NCBI RefSeq assembly: GCF_040712315.1 | Contig: NC_134013.1 | Span: 85,814,001-85,878,000, forward strand | Direction: 5' to 3' | DNA length: 64,000 nt | Source: Castanea sativa | Taxonomy: Eukaryota > Streptophyta > Magnoliopsida > Fagales > Fagaceae | Shown: one piece after another, positions 33,271 through 45,455 of the stretch | Layout of the letters: every line of letters begins with the position of its first letter | Position numbering within the stretch: the first letter of the stretch is position 1 | Notes under the pieces: model-generated | The model's database searches: none | What the model was told of the DNA's origin: nothing | The model's input: only the letters and a program-made list of their open reading frames with translations | Position numbers and translations under genes: made by a program

Positions 33271-34143
33271 ATGATGAAAGGAGTTTCTTTCCTTGTGACT
33301 CTAGCCATTTTGGCCTTGGCATCCTCCATTGCTTCTGCCTATGACCCTAGTCCTTTGCAAGATTTCTGTGTCGCAATTAACGACATCAAATCTGGTGGTA
33401 CGTATAAAACACACTCTCATTATTATTAGCACAAGTAGTATTATCAATCAAGTTCTTTCGAATTTATTATAAGTTCTTACATTAATGAAATTATGCTAGA
33501 AGGCTCCCCCCCCCCCCCCTCCTTACATGACATTGTTGCTGTCCATTGTTATGGAAATTGTCTTATTTGTGACAATAACAAAATTTTCTTTCTTTTTGTA
33601 GTATTTGTGAATGGAAAATTTTGCAAGGACCCTGCAATGGTCTCAGCGAATGATTTTTTCTTCTCTGGACTTAATATTCCTGGAAACACTGGAAACAAAG
33701 TCGGATCAAATGTCACTCTTGTGAACGTCGATAGATTAGCAGGTCTCAACACTCTAGGCATTTCTCTGGCTCGTCTTGACTTTGCACCATATGGCCTGAA
33801 TCCTCCTCACACTCACCCTCGCGGCACTGAGCTTTTGGTTGTCATTGAGGGTACACTCTTAGTTGGATTTGTCACATCAAACCCGAACAAACTTTTCACC
33901 AAAGTTCTAAACAAGGGAGATGTCTTTGTATTCCCTATTGGTCTCATTCACTTCCAATTCAACATAGGGGAGACTGCTGCTCTTGCCTTTGCTGGTCTCA
34001 GCAGCCAAAATCCTGGGGTGATCACCATAGCAAACGCGGTCTTTGGATCTGTTCCTCCCATCAATCCTGATGTTCTCATCAAGGCCTTCCAACTTGACAA
34101 GAATGTAGTTGAATATCTTCAAAAAGCATTCGCACCAAACTAG
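33271..34143 (+). CDS. Germin-like protein, subfamily 1 (copy 2)
   Basis: The exons are 33271-33397 and 33602-34143, with a 204-bp GTACGT...TTTGTAG intron. The product is 222 residues and differs from copy 1 at 12 positions by my count, for example K87R, K166E, N168A and G210N. The signal peptide (residues 1-23), C33/C50, metal ligands H112, H114, E119 and H159, and the NVT site at 79-81 are all kept, so both copies look functional. Six of the differences fall in the first 35 residues, mostly in the signal peptide, which suggests relaxed constraint there. A C run (about 33507-33519) lies in the intron. Biochemical role as for copy 1: a secreted manganese cupin. Confidence 0.95.
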
Positions 34144-35019
34144 AATTCTAAAAAATCTATGAAATAGTGATGGTGAACCACTATATGGTTTGAATAAAAT
34201 TTGTTTGGTTTTCCTTATTGTAATGTCATTTGAATAATTATTATCAAATAAAATGGTTTCTTATGGTGGCTTTTATGTATCATTGTGTCATTTGCTAGGC
34301 AGTGCAATTTGTGCATGACTAAATCTAGATTACACCTTGGATCCAAGACGTTTGAAACCACAAGTATTTGTACTATTAAATATAAACTGAACAATATTTT
34401 ATTAAGAGTAGACGAAAATTTTATTTTCATTTTAAAAAATGGCAAGCCAAGTTGAGGGCTCGATAGTACCCATTCTATGTCCAAAAACCATTCCTATAGG
34501 TAATGTTGAAGGTATGTATTTTTTTTAGTTACAATGCGGAAGAGGAGTTTAAATCTTAGATGTCTCCATTGAAAATACTATGATATGGTAGTTGAGATAC
34601 CTAGTTCTTGGCATTGAGAAATATTTTTGAATACTCTTGAAATAGTATGAGTATGGACATTTGTGTTGTATTCATACTAAGGAAATATGGGGAAAAAAAT
34701 TATACATGGTAAAGAAATGTCATACTTAAAAGGGTAAATATAATTTTTTTTTTTTTTTTTTATTCCTATGAAATAAAGAATAATTTTTTTACGTAAAAAT
34801 TAATGGAAAAAATATACAAAATTCTGTGGTGGTCTACCTATGCATGGCTACCGTGGTCTTAACGGTAAAGCTTTGCATATTGTGTATGATGGCAACCAAA
34901 ATAGTTGCGCTAAATTCAATTCCCATTGAGTTTTCGTATCAATTGATGATTGTTGATGTAAGAGGTACATTTGAGTTATATCAAATATTAACTTACATGT
35001 TAAGGTAGTGGTTAAATAG
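34144..35019 (+). other. 3' flank of germin-like gene 2
   Basis: Non-coding. It aligns with 29194-30019 behind gene 1 throughout, with a T run added at about 34745-34761. AATAAAATGG at 34247 is a candidate polyadenylation signal, with a matching one behind gene 1 at 29286. Confidence 0.6.
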
Positions 35020-35290
35020 AGATTTTGGTTTGGGAGGCAAGATTAAGATAAAATATATTAGACAAAATTAATTCCAAAAAAAATTGATTAGTAAAAAAAA
35101 TTTAGTTCATTAACTAAACACTTGATTAAAATAGAAAATATAATTTAAATATAAGTTATAATTTGTTTTATTCATACTTGGTTTAATATCTTTTTCGTGC
35201 TTAATGCATTAGTATAATCATTGTTATGCCTAAATTACTTCATAATTTAAGTTCAGTATAAATATATATTTCAAAAAGGTAATATATATA

Positions 35291-35500
35291 TTGTCGGACT
35301 GTGAGCTGTGTCATTCCACCTCAAAACCAATCGGTGATGAGGAAGACACACTTAAATCTTTTATGGCATTCGACATCACACCACGTAGGCCTGTTTTTAG
35401 AGTAATTGTAGGGAGTCAAATTGTGGTACCCCAACAATCCCTCCCTCACAATGACACTCCCGTGACTCAAACCCATGACTTTGGCTCTGATACCATGTTT
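35291..35500 (-). repeat. SINE-like or tRNA-derived repeat
   Basis: On the minus strand it begins ATGGTATCAGAGCCAAAG and continues GGGTTTGAGTCACGG, which resembles a tRNA-derived head with A- and B-box-like words, and it ends CAGTCCGACAA. The TGGTATCAGAGCC word is also the primer-binding site of many Ty1 elements, so an LTR-element origin cannot be excluded. Confidence 0.4.
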
Positions 35501-37283
35501 TTGAAAGTGTTTTTATGCTTTCATGTTTTGAGTTTTTGTTCATATAGCATGTTTCATGTTTTTCATCAAAAACTCATTCAGAGGCATTTTCGCGAGAAGC
35601 TCACTAGTAAGCTCTTCCCGTGAAAATGAGATAAGCAAAACTTGAAAACACAAAATTTTCAAACAGAAACTTTCGCGACTGTCTCGCGAGTAAATCTAAC
35701 CCGTGAAAATTTTTGTGCTTTAGAGGCATTTTTCGTGAGTAACTTCACAAGAAGCTAACCTGCAAAAAACGCGTGTTTTCAAACATAAAAACTTTGCCTC
35801 CCTCGAGCCTCTCTCAACCCTAAACCTATTTTCTCTAAAAAACCCAACCAAAACTCAAGAGAAATCTTCTCAAAGTCATCTCTAAGGCATGTTTGATCAC
35901 TCTTTTCTCTTTATTTCCTTAGATTAAGCATTAGATTCTAGGTTTTGCTTGAGTGGGTATATATTTGAAAAAGGGTTGGAAACTTCATGTTTGTGCAAAA
36001 AAATTTCAATTTCTTGATTGGGCTCTGTCCCATTTGCTTTGTTTGTGTTTTTGTTGGCCCCTTGTGGCATTTCAACATGTATTTAGGAAAGATTTCCATA
36101 TGTTCATGCATTGCTTACATGTTAGTTGTGTTTGTGCATACCAAGCGTTTGATAAAATGCCCAAATGACATTTTGGTGTTGTTTTGAACTCTGATAAGTA
36201 CCAAATTTTGGGGATTACCATGATTATACATGTTTATCATGTTTTGATCATTGGTTGTGTGTTTTACACACTTTGACCCAACTGTGCTTAGTCATGCCTT
36301 GATCATGCATCACATATGCACACCACATACATACTTGATGCACACACTCTAACACTTGACATGTTTTGCATTCACTCATGCTAGTTAAGTATTTTTAGAC
36401 CTTTTAGAACATATAACATGTTATTGTGTCCTTGTCATGCCTTGGTCTACACCTTGTTTCCACATCCTAAGCATGTCATGTTTACTTTATGCTTTGTAGC
36501 ATTGTGTCTTTAAGATATTTTTGTCTTTCGTTTGAGCTTCATTTTCTCATTCATTTTGCACCCCTCATGCATCAACTTTTACCCTTGTTTATAACTTCTT
36601 TTCTTTCCCACCTTCCTCTTGATTCATTTGTCTATTCATGACAAAAAGGGGGAGAATATACTAGAGAGTATATCGAAGTGTTTCGTCATTTCTATATGAC
36701 TCATATGCACATTCTTAAGGGGAAAAATGCTATCTCGTGCACATTCATAGGAGGAGAAAGTCATAGGGGAGATGCATATACCAAGGGGGAGAAGATATTT
36801 TTTATGAGAAAACCTTGTTTTGCTTTATGCTTATTTTCTCGTTGCTTTATGGTGCTTTGAGTTGTTTAGTATCTATGCTTTATTGCTCTCATCACATCGT
36901 GTTTATGTGTTGGACATGCATACATCCTTATGCTATTGTGCTTTTTTTATTATATGTTCGGATGATCACTTACTTTGCTATGTGATCATTGTGGTCACTT
37001 CTATATGACTGTTTTGTGTTTGATCAAGTTGCTCATATATTTCACATAATGTTTACTTGATCTCATTTTTACTTGTTACATTATACTTGTCTTTATATTA
37101 CTTACTTTACTTTGAGTGTCTAATGCATTTTGTACAAGTGTTTCAGGTTACAAGTATTTGTTCCAAGCTCAGCACATGTTTTAGATTTAGGTGTGAGTGA
37201 GTTTTTCCATTGTTCTCAAACTCACGTTTAAGTATAGAGTCTGTTATAGGGTGTTTTGTCATGGAATAGCCAAAGGGGGAGAT
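35501..37283 (+). mobile_element. Internal 3' region of a Ty1/copia-type element (SIRE-like), non-coding
   Basis: Two purine tracts are typical of these elements: ACAAAAAGGGGGAGAATATA near 36641 and CCAAAGGGGGAGATTGTAAAG at 37271-37290, the second directly before an LTR. The rest is AT-rich and without a recognised protein. Gag-pol is absent, so the element is truncated on its 5' side. Confidence 0.55.
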
Positions 37284-38341
37284 TGTAAAGTTGTGATCTA
37301 TAACTATGTTTTATGTTGGCTTTATTCCATGACAAAAAGTGTTGTAATTGCTTTAATTTTTTTCCTTGTATTTTGTGGGATTTTATTGTTTTGGGTTTAG
37401 TATTAAGTTGGTGAAGAATTGAGCATGAATTGAATTTTGCAAGAAGCTCGCGAGAAGCTAACCCACGAAAGAGCCATGTGAGAAACACATGCTGGAAGCT
37501 AAAGAGTCATGCCAGCCTGAAGGATTTCGTGAGTGTCTCGCTGATAAGGCTTTCTCACGAGATACCTGGGAAACTCTCTGCCTGGAGGATTTTAAGTGTG
37601 ATTTTATTACCCTTCACCCATACTATATATACCCTCATTACCCTCAAAAGTATAGGAGGCCATTCAGAGAGAAAAACCCTAGATAGATTTTCTACAACAC
37701 ACACATCCATCTTTTAGAGAGAGAGCTACTCATCCTTAGTGAGAAATCATTGTAGCCTCTTCTCCTTCCCTCTCCCATTATCATACCTTAAGAGGAGATT
37801 TGTATCCAAACATAACACACACCTATTTAGAGTGTAAAGAGTGTTTTGGAACTTGGAAGCTTTAGGGATTTGCCAAAAGAAGCCAGTGTGGCGTATTGCA
37901 ATCAGGCGTATTGCGAGATTCAGAAAGCTAGAAAAAACATGACTCCGAGAAGTCCGTTGGTAGTAGGAGCTTGGATGGCTCAAGTACATTGGATAAACTA
38001 GGCTTAGAAGGTCTTTTTTTATTCATGTACTCCAACTTTATTCTCTAGTGAATCGATTTCAACTTAAAGGGTTGCGGAGAGATTTTTCATCAAGTTCTTC
38101 GATTTCCTCTTCGATAACACGTCTTAGTGTTATCTTGTGTTTGCATATTTCTTTCTTACTCTTTTAGCTTTCATTTTATTATTGATATATGATAAATATG
38201 GCTTAAAGTAGTTTTATTGTTTGTTTGCTTGCATTTACTCTATTCCGCACTTAGTTAAGTTAAAGTAAAATCAAATGGCCGTAATTTTTTATTTTAGGGG
38301 TCTAAACAACTCTTGTGTTTTCACACATATTCGAGCTTTCA
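37284..38341 (+). repeat. 3' LTR of the truncated Ty1/copia-type element
   Basis: Starts TGTAAAGTTGTGATC right after the polypurine tract (37272-37282) and ends near CGAGCTTTCA at 38341. TATATATA at 37624-37631 is the likely promoter, followed by a leader-like region with GAGAGAGAGC. No matching 5' LTR was found; 35580-35780 shares only the GAAGCT/CGCGAG wording with it. Confidence 0.6.
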
Positions 38342-38359
38342 TATATATATATGACTAAG

Positions 38360-39115
38360 TTCATGTTACACCTAGTATAACTTTAAGCAATATTACACCA
38401 TTTAATATTTTTTAACTGGATGTAAATTTTGAGAAATCTACCGTTAGATTACATTATCTTCATATATTCTCCATGCTTGCAAAATTTCAAGGTGATCAAA
38501 GATTAATAGTCATGTCATCAATCAATTGTTTAAATTCAAGTTTTTGTAGTTTAAAATAATGCATAAAAGATGAGTTTATGGATTAAATGGTAAATAACAT
38601 CCAATTGACATGAAAATTGGCATGAATGTTAAGAACATATAGAATATGTAATTCAATAATGAGATTTTCAAGATATGAATTCTATAACAAGTTATTAGAT
38701 GGTGTAACATTGCTTAGAGTTACACCTAGTGTAACTTGAATCAATGTTACACCACTCAATATTTTTTAATTGAATGTGAATTTTGACAACTCCACCGTTA
38801 GATTACATTATCTTCGTATATTCTCCATGTTTGCAAAATTTTAAAGTGATCAAAGATTAATAGCCATATCATCGATCAATTTTTTAAATTCAAGTTTTTT
38901 AGTTAAAAATAATGTATAAAAAATGGGATAGATCAAATGGTAAATAACATCCAATTGATATGAAAATTGGCATGAATGTTAAAAACATATAGAACATGTA
39001 ATTCAACGGTAGGATTTTCAAAATATAAATTCTACAACAAGTTATTGAATGGGGTAACATTATTTAGAGTTACACTAGGTATAACTTTTTTTTTTTTTAA
39101 ATACACTAGGTATAA
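38360..39115. repeat. Two tandem copies of a MITE-like unit of about 355 bp
   Basis: Unit 1 (about 38362-38725) and unit 2 (about 38720-39085) align along their length: ACCGTTAGATTACATTATCTTC, TCCAATTGA-ATGAAAATTGGCATGAATGTTAA, then the end. Each is bounded by GTTACACCTAGTGTAAC-type sequence, itself an inverted repeat, so the middle copy of that sequence seems shared. The TATA run after 39130 separates it from the dispersed repeat. Confidence 0.75.
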
Positions 39116-39139
39116 CTTGAACCTAACCCTATATATATA

Positions 39140-39700
39140 TATATATATAATATCTTATGTTTTTTGCATAATCTTTTAGACACCCTATTTTGCTATTTGC
39201 ATTTAATGTCATCAAGGGGACAAATGGTAATTTCATGCCTCAAGGGATAAAACTGTAAATTTGACGACTTTATTTCCAATTTCTTCGCATAAGATAAATC
39301 TTGAAGTCATAACAATCAAAACAATATGTCACGAGCCTCAAGCAGACCACCAAATTAAAAGATATTACCAAATCAAGTTTTAACGGTTAATGTACACCCA
39401 TATGATTGAGTTTGATCACGTGTGATTATGAACAATTTATTTTGATTGGTCTCATGTGGATTTAAATTAAAATCAATAACATTTCTTGATCCTATTGGTC
39501 AAGACTAAAAATAGTGGTGGGATTGCATACACTTTATTAATTCAGTTGTCGAAGTATCGATGATCCTTTAATTTTTGGTAAAATTTCTCTTTTTAAAGGG
39601 TTGATTTAATCATAATCTAGGGATATTAATTTTGAGATAATGTTATTTGGGGATAATTAATGTTCAATAGGAGTTCATTGTAAAGTAGAATCTGAAGTTA
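39140..39700 (+). repeat. Dispersed repeat, second half
   Basis: Aligns with 9030-9504 and 20885-21054 (TTTTTTGCATAATCTT, GACACCCTATTTTGCTATTTGC, TAGGGATATTAATTTTGAG, CATTGTAAAGTAGAATCTG). It is the continuation of the part behind germin-like gene 2 that breaks off at 35290. Confidence 0.7.
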
Positions 39701-40115
39701 ATTTTATATATATAGAGTTGTTAGTTAACACAATAAATTATCACAATATTTTTACAATTGTAGCGGTGTTAATTCCTAAAAGGTCAAAATAAAATGTCAT
39801 ACTAGAACCAATCACAACTAAAAATAAAAAAGAAGTGCTACATCCACAACATTTTTCAAAACACTTTCATAACAAAAGTGTGAATGCTTAAAGCTATAGT
39901 AGTAGCAACATTTTTTTTTTTTGGTTTGTTCAATTTGCACTGTTCACGGGCCTTGTTTCTCTTTTCGGTAATATCGCCTAGTCAACTCTTTTTTAATTTT
40001 TAATTTTATAAAAAAACTGTTGGTTAACACAACAAATTGTCACAATATTTTCATAATTTTTGAGGTGTTAATTTCTTATAGATCAAAATAAAATATCATA
40101 TTGGAACTAACTATG

Positions 40116-41018
40116 GGAGAAAATGGGTTTTTGCCCCTATTGAGCAAAAAAAACAGCAATATGTCTCTGTTTCCAAACAATATAGGGGCATGTCCCTATT
40201 TTGATACTCGATCATCCAATAATCGGGTTATATAAGGAACTCGATTATGCTAAAGCCGAGTTTCTATCACGTTTTTGCCACGCTGGCTATCACGTTTTTG
40301 CCACGCTGATCACCACCATGGCTTTTCCGCAATAAAATATTCTAGCTGGACTGTTCAAAACTCGACAATAATGAAATCGAGTTATATGCAAAATAAAATG
40401 GTATTTTGAATGTAACGTCTCCAAAATAGTTTGTCTCCCTCAATCCGATCAGTAGCAACCATTGTCTCCCTCAATCCATTCTGTCTCCCTCCGTCTGTTC
40501 AGTACACTCTTTCCAAGTTCAATCCATCTTCAAGTTGTCTTCTTTCTACCCATAGGCTAAAGCTTAACCCAAACCCACACCCTAACCTAACCGTGACCTG
40601 CAACTCTCACCATAACCCTCACCATAGCCAAAGCTCAACCCAATCCATCTTTAGAGTTAAAGGATTAGAGACGCATTAAGGTAATTTCTAAATTCTGAGT
40701 TCAATATTTTTTGCCTTTGCATTTAATCCGAGTTAAGTTTGGCTTGTGCATGTACTCTGATTTAAGTTTGGGTTCTTGAGGCTAAAGAGTTATTAATTTT
40801 TCTCTATAAGATTTGCCTAATTTGCATTGATTTGGGTTTGCCTGAAATTCCTAATTTCCAATGAAAAAGGTAAAATGAAACCCAATGTGTGTTTGCCTGA
40901 GTTTTAATGTAAAGGTAAAAGGAAAAAGGTGAAACATCTTGGAACATGTATGTTTTTCCAAGTAAATTCTTTATTGGCTTTGGAACAACATCCTCATCAT
41001 CATCCTCATCTTGTCATG

Positions 41019-41076
<58 letters not shown>

Positions 41077-43930
41077 ACATGTAATTTATTTTTATTTTGT
41101 TAAATAAATGAGTTCCTCTAATATATATTGTGGCGTTTAAGGATATGTAATGACGGAATTGTAACTAGTTTACGAACAAGTGGAGGTATCTTACTTCTTT
41201 GCTCAATCAAAACAAAAGAGCATTCATTTAGGAATTAAGGATGTGGGTGCCAAATATTTGCAGTTCATTCCTATTTTTTACGTATCTAAATCCTTCTGTT
41301 TTTTGCTGTCACCGCTACATGCTGGGGAATTAAGGATGTAACATCTACTAATGAGGGAGATAGTTGCTTCACATTATTGTACAATGTATAGGATAGAAGG
41401 TTATCTTTCTGGTATAACAAGTTTTAGGCTTTTAGTACCCCCTTTCTTTTCATGAGAATTCTTTTGCTTTCACTATATTAAACTACATGAGAATATTAAT
41501 TGATAAAATTCTCTGAGAAAGAGTAGATCACTAGCATGGATTGAGGTTGGAGCAACTGTGTTCTATATGTTTGCATGAGGTGTGTGGCATAAGTGATTAT
41601 GCATAAGTTTAAGGATGCTTAAAACGGTTCTTTCATCCATTCTTTTCTTTGCGTTCCTCTCATATCAACCTAATGACTGGGGCTCATGCCCTTCCCTTTC
41701 CCCTTGACAACTAATGTCCTTTGCCCACTTTTTGTGTCATCATCCCAGTAGTAGTAATTTGTGGGGAAGCTAGGGATAACATCACGGCTAAACCCACCCA
41801 CCCCTCTTCTTCTTCTTCTTCTTCTTCTTTTTTTTTTTTTTGTTTTTTTGGTATTTCATGGATACCGTTGATAGCTAGGGAGGATGGTATATGTGAATTC
41901 AATCCATTTTTATTCTACTACGTCATGGTCAATAACATTATGATTGTAAAGGCTATCTTGTTAAATCCAAGTTAGATGTTTTTCCCTTTTTCTCTATAAT
42001 GAATGGTGTGTCAAACATTATTTGAGTTGGAATATGATTTATTTGTTTGACCCAAAAATTGACCTGTTTACTTGTATTGGGCTTGTTGCCAATATGTGGT
42101 TGAAGAACGTTCTATTTGTTTCTAAATTACCAAACTATTAATATATTGAGATTTTGCTCTCAGGATTCCTTGCTGTGTCTATCATAAATTAGTAATTTCA
42201 CTTTCTTCATTTTTGGATAATCTATGAAGCCGGGATGTTTAAAATAATTTCTGTGGTTTTTACACACACACACACAGACATATACTTCTAATGTGTAGAG
42301 AAATTGACAAATAAGCATACTATTAGGTTGCTACTGTAGTTTTTGATAGTGCAAATTTCAGATATCGAGAATTGAACCTAGCACTTTAGTTTATGTCATG
42401 ATAAGCTGATATCATTTTTTTTTATTTTACTTGAGATTGATGAGTGTTAAGAATCTCTGTGATGTAAGGATTCAAAGGTTATACTTATATAAAAATAAAA
42501 GGATTCTAAGGTTATATAAAAATAAAAGGATTCTAAGGTTGTGGATATTGATTTGTGCAACTGAAAAACTTAGGCTTACTGTCTTTCTAGTACTCAATCA
42601 CATGAGTTGTATGGAACAGGAAAATCTCGGCAACTTCTGAAATGAATGAGGTAGCATATTGGGTGAAAGTTTACTTCATACTGTGGAAATTGATGATGAG
42701 GAAGAACTTAAAAAACAATAGCAAATGATCATGAAAAAATTTTAGATATAATATTGGCATTTGTTTCATCATCTTACTCTCTCCTGCCAAAGCCTAAAAC
42801 CCATTGGGTTGGCCCATGTCATGTTTTCAGTCCTTTTTGTTCAGGGTCATAGACTTGTCACCTCTCTAGTTAACACTTCAAGAAAGCCTCAGTACTCACT
42901 CTCATCTTGACACATCAATATCAATTAAATATTATTGGACTAATATCTAATGTCAACCATATGAAATTCGGCCTGATTAAATGTGTTGAACTTGCAGTGT
43001 TTTAACATTTGAAATCATTAAATCTAGATGATTTTTTGTTACACGTGATCTACATGGTTGGAAAATATCAATGGTTGGTCTGTATCGTCTTGTACCACTG
43101 ACGTTGGCGAGATAGGAGGTGTACTATTTCTTATGAAAGGTCTTATTGGAAAGGAGCATTCTGTAGCAAATTTAAAAATTGTCATTTTTAGTAATTAAAA
43201 TTTACAACACCAAATAACTAATATAATTCCAATGTACTCACATAACACTCATTCAAGAAAATACCAAAGCACAAGTAATACAACCTATCAAATGAAAATT
43301 CTTCTCTAACAAAAACATACATTATGGATGATAAACTTTTGAAATATCTAAAACTACTCTTTACCTACACCATAAAATTCTCTATGTACTTCAAACAAGA
43401 AAATGAGTTTCTTACTTGAGATGATAGAGAGATAACATTGAGTCCAGGGATGTATAGTTGTGGTTCTTGAGGAGAAGCTGTGAAAAAAATGAGGAAATTC
43501 TGTGCATCTGTGACGGTAGGAGTATATAGCAGTATAACTCGATGATGCTATAGTCGAGTATGAGTTATTAAACTTGATTTTGCTTTAATCGGGTTATGTA
43601 CACGACAAAAGCACTTCACGTGCAAACAAGTGATTTTAATTTCCTCAATAACTTGATTTTATTAGGATCGAGTTCGTATATATAACTCGATTTCCTTATT
43701 GCCGAGTTTTGAACAGTTCAGTTGGAATATTTTATTGTGAAAAAGCCACGGTGGCAATCTAGCGTGGTAAAAACTTAATGGAAACTCGGCTGTAGCATAA
43801 TTGAGTTTCTTATATAACCCGATTATTGGATGATAGAGTATCAAAACAGGGACATGCCCCTATATAGTTTGGAAATAGGGACATATTGCTTTTTTTTTTG
43901 GCTCAATAGGGGCAAAAGGCCATTTTCTCC
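40116..43930. mobile_element. Mutator-like element (MULE) with about 275-bp terminal inverted repeats and 10-bp target duplication
   Basis: ACTAACTATG is duplicated at 40106-40115 and 43931-43940. The ends start GGAGAAAATGG and are inverted copies over about 275 bp (40116-40390 and 43655-43930), including the words GCCCCTATTGAGC, ACTCGATCATCCAATAATCGG and CGAGTTATAT. The left inverted repeat has a 23-bp tandem duplication (TATCACGTTTTTGCCACGCTG). The 3.3-kb interior has no transposase. It contains a TA run (41025-41072), a TTC run (41806-41829), a 28-bp direct repeat near 42486-42540 and unrecognised sequence, so a gene-capturing (Pack-MULE) origin is possible. Confidence 0.88.
40431..40679 (+). 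other. 82-codon open frame in the MULE interior, origin unknown
   Basis: The frame is rich in serine, proline, histidine and asparagine (LNPNPHPNLTV, NSHHNPHHSQ). It ends just before ATTAAGGTAATTT, where a GTAATT could serve as a splice donor. I recognise no family. It could be a captured host exon or UTR. There is no evidence that it is translated. Confidence 0.25.
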
Positions 43931-44379
43931 ACTAACTATGACTAAAAATAAAGGTATTGTGAAAAAAAAAAGTGCTACATCCACAATATTTTTCAAAACA
44001 CTTTCATAACAAATCATAGGTAGTAAATTGTTATTGGTTCTAATTTAAACTTACCAATGAAATTATTTTTTTTACCTACTAATAACAACTCGTAACAACC
44101 AACTATTTATAATTTGTTGTAAAAATATTGTAGACATTGTTCGGGGGTCTTTTTCAGTTGCTCGGCCATGTGTGGTCCTTTAGAAGGGTGACCTTGCTAG
44201 ACCCGGGTTCGTTTGGAGAGTTGCGTCCCGGAACTCAACATTGGGCCACGTGGTCCAACGGCTACTGGTGTACTTTTAAGCCTATCAAACCATTAAAGCC
44301 AAAGTCTAAGAATCATTATAATGGTCGAATAAATATACAATCTGCATTTGATATGATAGCTTTGATTAGCAGTTGAAAT

Positions 44380-45419
44380 TGATAAGCCAAAAACGTATAG
44401 ATCCCTTGTGATGGATTAAGTTGATTAATTAGTCAAGTTTATTAATTAATCAAATTAACATGCAAACGCGTGGTAGCACAAACAAATCACCAATAAACTA
44501 AAGTGCAGCTGAAAATAAATTGACACGGTGATTTGTTTACGAATGGGGAAAACCTCCAAGGCAAAAACCCTACCGGGTGATTTTAAGGTCACCACTTCCG
44601 AGAATCCACTATTATCATAACAAACGGTTACAAGTAAAGGAATCCCAATACCTTATACCAACCTACAGTTGAACTCTTACCCCAATACCCAATTGGACTT
44701 GTTCTGTAGTGGCAATCTCTCTTTTTTAATGCACAACTCCCAGTACGTGACTAACCAATTGCGTGGATCCCAGTACGCGACTTATTCTTTTGCACGAATC
44801 CCAGTATGTGACTAACTCCACAGCAACCCTTTGATTGTTGTAGTTGATTTGGAACAACTTCACATAGAAACACCAATAAGATCTTCAATGTTGGTGCAAG
44901 AGACTTTGCTTGGTTACAAAACCTAAAGGCGTACAAGAAATGCAGCAATAACTCTTTCTTCTGTAGGAGGAGGCTAGGGTTTCAAAAAGAAAACCTTATA
45001 AAACTCTCTCAGGTTAGGTTTTTCTTTTTCCACCTCCTTTAAATAGGGGCTTAATGGGCTCTCCTATTCTAAATAGATTTACATAAACCTTGGGTTTTCC
45101 TAGTCCAATAAGAATTATACAAACCCATAAACAAATAGCCTTTTAGAATAAAAACATTGCTGGCTATAATCTAGAACTCGTAAGCTCGATAGATCGAGAC
45201 ATCTATCGAGCTTTAATGAATCTCGACAGATCGAGCTTCTGTCGAGGAGGTATTGAGACCTGCAGTTTGTACTTTTCTTGAGCAGTTCTTGAGTAATCTT
45301 TATGTCTTCAATTTAACCACTTGTAATGATCATCTTGAACCTACTTATATTTACCCAAATATAAGTAAAGTGCTTTTTTTCAAATGATATGCCAGTTACA
45401 TAAAAATATGTCCCCAACA
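44380..45419 (-). repeat. Solo LTR of Ty1/copia type, nested
   Basis: It has a 5-bp duplication GAAAT at 44375-44379 and 45420-45424. On the minus strand it starts TGTTGGGGACATATTTT and ends GGCTTATCA. It contains the CTCGACAGATCGAGC-like words and the GTACGTGACTAACC repeats seen in such LTRs. Nothing of the element body remains. Confidence 0.85.
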
Positions 45420-45455
45420 GAAATAAAGTAGTAGTTATTTAGAAGTAAAGTAATT

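Larger units (their letters stand above)
32680..35290 (+). repeat. Tandem duplication, copy 2 (germin-like gene 2 and flanks)
   Basis: Same order as copy 1: upstream block, promoter, gene, 3' flank including ATGGCAAGCCAAGTTGAGGG (34440) and the dispersed repeat (35020-35290). Inserts and small indels distinguish the copies. The dispersed repeat breaks at 35290 and resumes at about 39140. Confidence 0.85.

Noticed and set aside
35478..35500. TGGTATCAGAGCC on the minus strand as a tRNA-Met gene
   Set aside because: Only one part of a tRNA is present and no cloverleaf can be formed. It is a repeat or a primer-binding site.
41025..41072. Long TA run as a possible origin or cruciform of interest
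   Set aside because: A simple microsatellite inside the MULE. Similar runs occur throughout the window.
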